Source: Posidonia oceanica
Lineage: Eukaryota > Streptophyta > Magnoliopsida > Alismatales > Posidoniaceae
Reading direction: 5' to 3'
DNA: 64,000 bases
Assembly (NCBI GenBank): GCA_037176725.1
Contig: JAZBRS010000026.1
Span: 97,571,501-97,635,500, forward strand
This document shows positions 54,871 to 64,000 of the stretch, in pieces (position 1 is the stretch's first letter; each line of letters starts with the position of its first letter). Made by a program: the position numbers and the translations under genes. The notes beneath the pieces are model-generated. The model saw only the letters and a program-made list of their open reading frames with translations, was not told the DNA's origin and ran no database searches.

Positions 54871-56592
54871 ATGGTGCAGGTCACTTCAAGCATATCTGCC
54901 TCAACATCCATGGCTCAAGCAACTAGTACCGGGGGTCTGCACAAGTTTCTCTTCAGCACCCCAATGTCACAAGTGCCATATAACTTCATGCAAGAAAGGG
55001 CTCGCCCGATATTCCCCCACATATCTATTCCGTTCAACTACCCCTCTAAGGGCCCGACGCCCGTATTTTCTGCACCAATTTACAGTAGGGGTCAACCTCA
55101 TGGACAGGAAGTTGAAGGGGAGAGAGAAATCAGCCACTCACAGCCATGGAGCGCACTGTTGGAACACACACTTCCCAGGGTAACCTCCCATATAGCGGCA
55201 CCCACATCAGCCGCTTCCCATCTCTCGGAGGAAGCAACTAATGAGATCTGCCGATTCCTGGCACAACACCACCTCTCGTTTAGGAGCCCGCAAATTCCAT
55301 CCGTCCACCAACCTTCTTTCCCGAACACTCACCAGAGCCCACTCACTCCACCCACTCACACCTACAACATACCACCAAACCCCACCGTAGCTTCCCTACA
55401 CACAATCCATCCGCACAATACCACGCAACACCAACCTATCCCTCCATACCTCAAACCTTGCCATCCCTAATGAGCTACCACCAACCACAATACCCTTGGG
55501 CACCCTAATCACCACTCCTGACCATGCAATCCTACTACACTCCACCTCAACCCTTACCCTTCTCTCCATAATCCCACCAGACTCATGGGCACCTAAGCTA
55601 GGGGCAACAGGCCATGTTGGGGCTAGACATCAAAAGAATGATCTCAGAGGCACTAGTAGATGTGGGGGTCACATCTAAAGCACCAGTCAGTTTTGACACT
55701 TCCAAGTTCCCCTGCTTCACCCTTCCACTGGGATTCAAGATGCCCAAAATGCAAAAGTATGATGGGATGGGCAATCCAAGAAATCATCTAGCCACTTTTA
55801 CTATGGATACCCTACCCTATCAACATGATAATAGGCTCACTATATACCTCTTCTTTAAGAGCCTAGAGGGAGAAGCACTAAGATGGTTCAACACCCTCAC
55901 AGCATATGATCTCAGTGACTTCAAGATAGTGCTGGAAAAATTTCTGCACCAATATGGCCACCACATCTAGCACAAGCCAACAATAGGCAACCTCCTTGCC
56001 GAAAAGATAAAACCAGATGAGGAGTTTGCCACATTTGCAAGCTGATGGAGGGACATGGCTACCAGGTCTGAATGTTATATCCTTGAAAGCGAGGCAGTTG
56101 AGGTCGTTACCAGGAATACCACTGGAGCCCTCAGGGTAGGGTTACTGGTTAGTGACTTCCAAACATACCCTCAACTGTACGAACGAGCTGCAAGAGTCCT
56201 CCGCAACAAAGACGACTTACCATTCTTGGAACCTGAGGGAAGGGACAAGAAGATGACCCCTGGCAACACTCTTGAAGGGATCATGGGTAGTGTGGCATCG
56301 GTCGCAACTCAGCCAGGACAGAAAAGAGGGAGAAATCCCCAATACCAATCTAGGTACCCAGTTCAGGTCCAAGGACAGTCACTTTACTGTCAAGAGCAGC
56401 AAACCCCATACCAACATCAGTTGGTCCGGCACCATGGGCAACCAGTTTAGAATCAATTCCAACAACAATAGCCCTTACAATACTAGCATCAGTGGCCTCC
56501 AACCTACTCAGCATATGCCCAACAAGGACAATCAAGCAATCAATACAAGGGGCAACAACAGGGGCAAAGGGGCTATAACAATGTTCCTCTAT
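54871..56592 (+). pseudogene. gag: H gag (Tat-type), broken and truncated
   Basis: From ATG 54871 a Pro/Ser/His-rich part runs to a TAA at 55468. After a frameshift the capsid core is at 55614-56250: FPCFTLPLGFKMPKMQKYDG, SLEGEALRWFNTLTAYDLSD, then a matrix/capsid C-terminal part (YERAARVLRNKDDLPFLEPE). Gln-rich sequence follows to about 56590. Stops include 55968 and a TGA near 56043 (Trp expected). It is a different family from P and M but has the same general gag type. It ends where the N LTR begins, so no pol is present in the window. Confidence 0.8.
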
Positions 56593-59500
56593 TGTAACCA
56601 TGCGACCAAATGGCTCGAAAGAATGAAACGAGCCGAATCATGAGTCACGACAAAAAGAAGTAAAAATGGCGAAAGATGAAGAAAAAAGACGAAATTCGGA
56701 GTCGCCACCTAGTCTATTTGCAAAGCCAGGAGACAAGGAAAACCGAAAAGATATGAAAACAAATAAAAGAAAATAAAAAGATATGACACAAGGTCAATGC
56801 GGGCCAAAGATTAGGCAAGGATTCCTATTACGCACGGGGAAGGTGTTAGGCACCCGCGTGCGTCCGAAAAATCAGTTTTTCTAGGCTAATCTGCTTATTT
56901 GTGGTTAATGTTTGCAATGTTGCAATTACTGTACGCCCGAGGGTGATATGATATGCCATGCTTGAACTCATGCTTATGCCTTTGAAACATGCCTCAAATG
57001 TATGCTTAAATGCCATGATGTATGTGGGAAAATGAATATGTATCCTATGTGTGTGCGTAATGCAAGATATCCTATATGTAATGAGGATGACAATGCTAGA
57101 AATGGTGCAACGGAGCTAAATGCAAGGACATGGAGACGTATTGTATGTAAGAACGTAAATGCAGGGATCTAAGTGCAATTCAAGGAAACTATAGGGGCCT
57201 AAGTGCAAAATGCTTTTATGTGCGTGCAATGCATGGTCTCCTACATGTTATGGGGCTAATGGTCCTTAAAAGAATGCATGAATGCTAGATGTGATGACTT
57301 AGGGGTGCTATGAATGCAAAATATGTAAATGTAGGGACATAAGTGGAATAAGGGAAAGCTATGGGGTTTATGAGCAAAATGAGACAAAGTATGAGGGCAT
57401 GCATGGGCTTATGTGCAACTAAAATGGATGCAAGGGCTAAAATACAATTAGAATGAATGCAAGGGGCTTAAATGCAATTATATTAAATGTAGGGGGCCTA
57501 AGTGCAATTACGTTAAATGTAGGGATCTAAATGTAAATTAACACAATGTAGGGACTAAAATGTAAAATGCCATGTGTGTAAGACGAGAATGCAGGGGCTA
57601 AAATGTAATTAGAATGAATGCAAGGACTAAAATGCAATTATAGTAAATGTAAGGACCAATATGTAATTAAAGTAAATGCAAGGTGATTTGAATGTTTATT
57701 TAAATGACTAAATGCATGTAAATGGGCCTAAATGTAAATAGGCAAGTTTACAAGATCTAAGTGCAATGCAAAATGATGTAAATGCTTACTTAGATGATAA
57801 AATGCATGAAAATGGACCTAAATGCAATTATGCAAAGTCATTGGACTTAACTGTAAATGTTGTGAATGCAATGTGGTTGTGAAAACTATTTAAATGAAAT
57901 GCAATGTATGAAGGACCTAAATGTAAAAAAAAATGAAATGGTGGCTTAAATGCTAATGCAAAATGATTCTAAAAGGATGAATTAAACAAATGTAATGCAA
58001 AATGGACTTAAATGTGATAAAACTATAATGCAGGATTAAATGCTAATGCAATAATACTCTAAAATGTAAAAATAAAGGGAATGCAATGCAATGCAAAAAT
58101 GGACTTAAATGCAAATAAACTAAAATATTGTATTAAATGCTGAATGCAAAATGGACCAAATTGTAAATAAACTAATGTGTGGGGTTAAAATGAAAATTAA
58201 ATGGAATGCATAGACCTAAATGCAAATGTAATAATATGCAGGATTAAAATGTAATGCAATGATATTTAAAAAGCATTAAAATGAGATGTAGGGATGAATA
58301 CGCAAATATATGCAAATATGATAAGATGCATGATTTAAAATGTAATGTAAGGATATTTAAAAAAGAATTAAAATGAGATGTATGGATGAATATGCAAATA
58401 TATGTAAATATGACAAGATGCATGATTTAAAATGTAATACAATAAAGTTTGAAAACTATTTAATGAAATGCAAAATAAAAAGGACTTGGATGCAGTAAAA
58501 AAATAAAAGGATCTAATAGTAAAGAAACAAAACATAATAAACACAGCATGGGGACCTACTTGCAATGAAAGTAAACTAACAGATTTTAAAAAAACAATGT
58601 ACTGTAACTCTAAAAAACAAATTAAACAAAACTAAACAGATTGTAAATAAACTAAACTAAAGGACTAAACTGTAATGTAATAAAGTTAAAAAGAAAATTA
58701 AATGGAAAGCTAACCTGGACTGGACCTGTATGTAATAAAAAGAAATTTACAGATAAAAGGATAAAATAATAGAATTAAAACGAAATTTAAATAAAAACAT
58801 ACCTGGACTGGACCTGCATGCAAATAACCAAAACTACTGGACTAAAAGTTAATGTAATAAGATGAAAAAAGATAATTAAATGATATCTAACACTGAAACA
58901 GGACCCAACTGTAAATAAAATATTATTTTGGGTTTTTTAGGAATTTAGTATGATTCAAATAGAGATTTAAATAAAACCTACATCAGATTGGACTAATGAG
59001 TAAATAAAACATGTTTTTGGGTTTTTTAGCAATGCAATATGGTTTTAAAATGAAATTAAATGAAACTTAACAACTGGCTGGACTTGTGTGAGAATACAAC
59101 ATATTTTTGGGTTTTATTTCAATGCAATATGGTTTTAAAATGAATTTAAATAAAACTTAATCAACTGACTGGATCTATGTGCAATAATAGTATAAAAATG
59201 GGTTTAAATGTAATGTGTGTGAATCGAATAAAGTTACAGCATTTAAATGAATGAGTCGAAAATAAAAGAAAAAAATAAAGCTACAGCAACTTACCTGAAG
59301 CTGCAAAGATCACCGGCGAGGGGGGTTGCTGGAGAACTAGAGGCGCGGTCAGGCCTCGACAGCGGCAAGAAAGGGGAGGGGCTGGTGCGGCGAAGGTGTG
59401 GCGGTGGAGAGGAGGCTGAGTCCGGCAGGGTGGCAGCATTGGAAGCTCACCGGAGTCACACCTGGTCTTGCTAGAGTCGGAGAAGGAGATGGAACCAGAG

Positions 59501-59665
59501 GTCGAAACGTGGCTCTAAGCTCAGGGGAAGGGTCCGGAAGCTCGAGGAGGGTATCCTGAAGGCGATGGGATATTCACTCAGCCGTGACGCCGCCTGGAAA
59601 GCTCTAATGACGTCGGAGGTTTGGGCTTGCAGGTGCAGTAAGCGGGGGTGGTGCTGGAGAGGCTG
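56593..59665 (-). repeat. Element N: Tat-family LTR, truncated by element T
   Basis: It has the Tat LTR hallmarks on the minus strand: the conserved GTGTTAGGCACC motif (56838-56850), a buried primer-site-like TGGCGACTCCGAATTTC (56691-56707), long degenerate repeats with GGACCTAAATGCAATT (57100-59200), and a GC-rich block (59300-59660). The left edge is inferred at TGTAACCATG (56593), similar to TGTGACCATC of M. The right side is interrupted by T at 59666, so its other end is outside the window. No coding sequence is seen. Confidence 0.65.
57100..59200 (-). repeat. Degenerate ATGCAATT/GGACCTAAATG repeats in N LTR
   Basis: Dozens of imperfect units on the plus strand read GGGCCTAAGTGCAATTA or GGACTAAAATGTAA, becoming more A-rich to the right. 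They resemble the zone at 17700-18650 of the P LTR in organisation. Confidence 0.8.
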
Positions 59666-62600
59666 TGTAACGACCAAAGTCACTACCAACAAAACCAAGC
59701 CCACAAAATTTCTAAACTTAACTTACTATTACAATTACAATAAACCACTGGGATAAACAACAAATATCAATGCCAGGAACCTGCAATAAACAGCTACGTG
59801 ACTCCCACTATATGCACTAGAACTCCAAACCAGCTAACCATCTGCACCTGAAAACCAAACAAGTACACATGAGTGACCTAAAAATCGTCACTTAGCACAC
59901 ACCTCGCAAAAACCCTTGAGAAACCAGCGTAAAACATCAAATATGGCACAACCGGTAAAACCCCAAAATCTGGGTCCACAACAAGCAATATAATCAATAA
60001 AACACCCTTCCCAAAGCCCACAAGCTAAAAACCAGGGAAGACAGGCATTTACAAAATATTCACAAAGCCATGGCCCACCGGCCCAAACCTCAAAACCAAG
60101 CAAAACCTTCTAACCCCTCAGGCTGGGAAAACACTTGGCCCACTGGCCAAGACAAGGCGGAAATACCTTGCAAAAATAAAGCTCAAACAATATAATGGCC
60201 AACCGGCCTAAAGGTCAAAACCAAAACCACATGGCATAACTAGGCGGGGAAACGACTGGCCTATTATGGCCCAAAACACAAATCACAATATCACACCACA
60301 CACGGGTGGAAAAGCAACTGACCTAATACGGCCCAAAACACAAACCACAAACTCACGCCATACACAGGCAGAAAAGCAATTGGCCTAATACGGTCCAAAA
60401 CTCAAACCACAATATCACACCACACACGGGCGGAAAGCAACTGGCCTAATACGGCCCAAAACTCAGGCAAAGCTCAAGGCCTAATACGGCCAACAACAAC
60501 AACACACAGCCCCACGGGCACAAAACCACAACTGATCGTATTGCCTAGCGCTAAGCAACCGATCTGGCCTCAAGCAGTAGCCAGGGACTCACCCCCTGCA
60601 GCTCATTGCATTGCCACGAACACCTGCCCTGTGGAGAAGCGTGTCCGTCCCGGTATCTCATCACTAGAGACGCCTCAAAAGCGATCCCCCACCAAGGAAA
60701 GCTACTCACCCCAACTGGGCAAGCTGTCCTCACTTAGGACAAACCACAAGACACGCCTAATATACGGCAACCTCAACTCAGTACTCCGAACCACTAGAGG
60801 CTCCAACCCCTAGGCTCAACCAGCACCAGTGCCCTGAACCACTAGAGGCTCCAACCCCTAGGCTCAGTCGGCACCCAAAACAAGGCGAGTCCCGGTGCCC
60901 GTAACAACTAGGGTATCGCGCCCAGCTACGTAGGAGTATCATACCTCCCGAGTCCGCTGCTACGATACCGCTAGGTAAGGCCAGTACCCCGACCCCCAAA
61001 CCTCAACCCAAGGGAAGTGTGCGACACACCAGGAACGCTGTCGCATCCTCGGGTCTAGCCAACACAACTCCCAGGTTTTCGGCCACAGAAAACCTCGGCA
61101 AGACCATTTGCAAACCATTCCTATTTTTCCTTAGAAATCTCTTTGAAAACATTTATCAAATATCATGGGCTAAAGCATAAAAAGCCCAAAAACCAACCAA
61201 GGAAACCACATGGGAAAACATTTGCTGAGAAAACACTCAGCCCCTGATTCGGCACGTCGAAATTCACCGGAGTGCCGAATCAAGACGGAGATTCACAACT
61301 CAGCACTGGAACAGCGCTCCATTATGCTATAGAAAATGGGACTCCGCCCAAAAATGGGACTCCGGACCAAGGGAAAACGGGGCTCCGTTCCGAAAATGGA
61401 AATTCGGACCAAGGGAAAACGGGGCTCCGTTCTAGACCAGTTTAGAAAACTTAAAGAACCGACTTAAAACCCCAAACACCCGAAACAAACTCGAAAACTA
61501 GCGTGCCATATACCAGAATCTCCAAAATAAAACAAGGAATGCAACCATACCCTCGATATGATATTCCGAGGCACGGAACACACGAAAACACCGGAAATCC
61601 AATATTCAACTCAAATTCTATAAAAACCCAAAAACCATAGCAAATCTGCGCCAAACCGGGCGCGCAACACATGCAAACGAGCATCTCAGCTCGAGCAACA
61701 AAAATATATCACAATCGCCTCAATCCGAGGCCCAAAACACCGAAATCCACCGGAAAACCAATAATTAGGCAATTAAGCTGCTTGGGCCATAAATTCGGCC
61801 AAAAACCACATTAAATCTCTAAAAATTACCAAAACACTTCCATGACATTCCATATATGTCGAGGAACACAAGCATATCAATTTCAAGGCATTCTTGAGCC
61901 CACAGCTCAAGAAGCCGCCAAAAATCCACATTCAAGCTATAACTTACTGAAGCCAAATAAATTTGCCTAAATGCATATAAATCCCTAAAAATTGCTAAAC
62001 TCGAATATAACATTTAAAACATGGCAAGGGACACATGCAAGGTAAATTCTACATATTTAAGGCTCCTAGGGCGAGGCGTGTACCTTGGGATAGAGGGACA
62101 ACCTCTGTCCACCGGTGTTCCACGCGCACATCGAGCTCCACACGGGCACGGCACTCCACCGGGACAACGACCGGAGCTCACTCGCCGCACCACTGCCAGC
62201 CACCGCACGCCGGCCACCACCACGCTTCTGCCACCAACAGAGGAGAAGAAGAGGAGGAGGAAGAAGGGGACAGGAGGGGGAGGAAGGGGGAAAAGGAGGA
62301 GGGGGAAAGGAAGGAGGGGGAGAGATCGGTGGGGAGAGGGGGAGGAGGAGAGGGAGACGCGCCGCCGGCTAGGGCACAGCATGCAGGAAGGAGGAGAAGC
62401 GGCACGAGGGTGAGGGGGAGAGAGGGACACGCGTGAGGAGGAGGGGGGTAGGGCACGCGCGATGGATGAAAGGGTGGGGGAAGAGAGGAGGGGTAGGGCA
62501 CGTGAGGGGGATAAAGGGGTGGGGAGGAAGGAGAAAGAGAGAGGGAAGGAGGGAGAGGGAGAGAGATAGAAAGAGAGAGAGAAACACAGGACCAGAACAC

Positions 62601-62784
62601 AGTCTGTCCCACCAACCACCACAAGTGGGAGTCCACCATAACAATACAGGTGGAGATCCACACAAACCACAGATGGGGCCCACAACAACCCATGTGGGGC
62701 CCACAAGGCCACTAACACCCGACCAAAGCCAAGGAATTCATTAAACAAGCATACTTATAAGGAAATGAATTCCCGGGTGTTACA
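59666..62784 (-). repeat. T 3' LTR, 3119 bp
   Basis: On the minus strand it starts TGTAACACCCGGGAATTC (62784) and ends GGTCGTTACA (59666). It contains four units of about 62 bp with ATACGGCCCAAAACACAAACC (60240-60480), a duplicated GAACCACTAGAGGCTCCAACC (about 60787-60880), GGGGCTCCGTTC repeats (61320-61440) and a GA-rich zone (62230-62600). The 244-codon minus-strand open frame (62014-62748) within it is low-complexity and unlikely to be a gene. Confidence 0.87.
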
Positions 62785-62818
62785 TCATAAACACCTAAAA
62801 AGGATTTCGCCTCCGAAA
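62785..62818 (-). other. T pre-LTR purine-rich segment
   Basis: On the minus strand TTTCGGAGGCGAAATCC, then TTTTTAGGTGTTTATGA, lies between the pol stop and the LTR. It matches the usual Del/Tekay context GGACGAAATCCTTTTAAG ahead of TGTAACACCC. Confidence 0.7.
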
Positions 62819-63994
62819 TCAAGGGTAAGCGAAAAGGTGCGGGTTTCGAGTAAGGATGCCATCCTTGCGCTCCCAAGTGGCCTCTGCTGCTCCATGATGC
62901 TGCCATCTCACAAGAATCAGCGGAATCACCTTATTCCGCAACACCTGTTCTCTACGATCAACAATCTGGACAGCCTCCTCAACAAAGGAGAGATCTTCCT
63001 GGAGCACCTCTGGCTGAACAGGGATCACCTGTGAAACATCAGCTAGACACTTCCTCAGCATGGAGACATGGAACATGCTGTGCACTGCCGACAGCTATGG
63101 TGGTAGGGCCAATCTATAGGCAACTTCACCAACCCTCTGCGTGATCTGGTACAGGTCAATATAGTGGAGACTTAGCTTCCCACGCTTGCCAAACCTCTTC
63201 ACACCCTTGGTCGATGAAACCTTCAAGAACATAAAGTCTCCCACTAGAAACTCCAACAGTCTCCGCCTCCGGTCAGCATAACTTTTCTGCCAACTCTGTG
63301 TAGTCAGAAGCCTTCTACGGATCAAGTCCACCTTGTCTTCATACTGCTGCACAAACTCCAGACCACGAAGCTGCCGCTCACCTACCTCACTCCAGCAAAC
63401 TGGGGATCTACAGGGCCTACCATACAGAGCTTCGTATGGTGCCATCCCGATGCTAGTGTGGTAGCTATTGTTGTAAGCAAACTCAACCAACAGCAGGTGG
63501 TCCTCCCAACTTCCTTGGAAATCCAGGGCACAAGCTCTCAACATATCCTCCAAAGTCTGGATAGTCCTCTCTGTTTGACCATCCGACTGAGGGTGGAAAG
63601 CTGTACTGAAATTAAGTACCATACCAAAAGCCTCCTGCAGAGTCCTCCAGAACCATGAGGTAAACCGCGTGTCTCTATCAGACATAATGGATACAGGAAC
63701 ACCATGCAACCGAATGATCTTCGATACGTACAGTTCTGCCAATCGCCGTAAAGGAAGATTCACTCGGATAGCAAGAAAATGAGCTGACTTGGTTAGCCAA
63801 TCAACGATCACCCACACGGTGTCATTCTTCCTCAGAGAACACGGCAACCCAGTCACAAAATCCATAGAGATGTGCTCCCATTTCCATTCCGTTATACTCA
63901 ACGGTTGTAGAGTTCCTCCAGGTCTCTGGTGCTCTACCTTGACTAGCTGGTAGGTCACACACCTTGCCACATAGTCAGCAACTTCTCTCTTCAT
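62819..63994 (-). pseudogene. pol: T integrase with chromodomain (C-terminal part of pol)
   Basis: The integrase core shows WKWEHISMDFVTGLP, IMSDRDTRFTSWFW and HPQSDGQTERTIQTLE, the D,D(35)E triad. A GPY/F-like part follows (GKLSLHYIDLYQITQRVGEVAYRL). FHVSMLRK leads to the chromodomain (about 63010-62830: VDRREQVLRNKVIPLILVRW, ATWERKD), which in chromoviruses directs insertion to heterochromatin. One in-frame TAG at 63095-63097 lies before the FHVSML motif. The rest is open. Upstream pol lies beyond the right edge. Confidence 0.9.
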
Positions 63995-64000
63995 ACTAGG

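Larger units (their letters stand above)
59666..64000 (-). mobile_element. Element T: Tekay/Del-type chromovirus (5' part outside window)
   Basis: A minus-strand integrase with C-terminal chromodomain, a typical pre-LTR purine-rich segment, and a 3.1-kb LTR with TGTAACACCC start and GTTACA end identify a Ty3/gypsy chromovirus close to Tekay/Del. It cuts N. The candidate target duplication on the left is GGCTG (59661-59665); the right one is outside the window. Confidence 0.87.

Noticed and set aside
62014..62748. 244-codon minus-strand open frame in the T LTR
   Set aside because: It is low-complexity Ser/Pro sequence read from a GA/CT-rich LTR zone, with no recognisable domain.

Overview
This window is wholly made of nested long terminal repeat (LTR) retrotransposons from a plant nuclear genome, very probably a flowering plant with a large, transposon-rich genome. 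The evidence is Ty3/gypsy polyproteins of the Tat (Ogre-like) lineage with the extra archaeal-type RNase H, a Tekay/Del-type chromovirus with a chromodomain integrase, plant mobile domain proteins, and plant-type GT..AG introns. I cannot name the species. I found no ordinary host gene, tRNA, rRNA or CRISPR array.

Layout, with my own labels. Element P (+ strand, 1-20416) is a Tat element whose 5' part lies off the left edge. It has gag-protease-RT-RNaseH-RNaseH-integrase in one frame (1-8642, many nonsense codons), a 3' region with an intact 400-codon mobile-domain-like ORF (10128-11330), two tandem arrays (11888-13940), a polypurine tract, and a 5.9-kb 3' LTR (14496-20416). P abuts a stretch of host element H (20417-20890).

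Element M (- strand, 20891-52587, 31.7 kb, flanked by the 5-bp duplication CTTAC) is inserted in H. It has 2.9-kb LTRs at both ends, a primer-binding site, decayed gag-pol (48644-40127), and a long 3' region. That region carries two broken, intron-containing mobile-domain genes running antisense to the element (27279-30919 and 31387-32809), a 68-bp tandem array, and a polypurine tract. A 5.8-kb solo LTR of family P (34288-40105, flanked by CAAGG) sits inside M just past the integrase stop. H resumes at 52593 with a leader and a decayed gag up to about 56592. There it is cut by the LTR of a third Tat element N (- strand, about 56593-59665), itself cut by a chromovirus T (- strand, 59666 to the right edge).

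The most interesting biology is in the Tat 3' regions. P and M carry the same extra gene family in opposite orientations relative to gag-pol. The sense copy in P lacks two introns that the antisense copy in M keeps at exactly homologous positions (exon 2 is 657 nt in both). This is what reverse transcription of a spliced genomic RNA would produce. Other recurring signals are a hairpin bracketing the polypurine tract and LTR start in both families, primer-binding-site-like sequences buried inside the LTR ends of all three Tat families, and hairpin-unit tandem arrays upstream of the polypurine tract.
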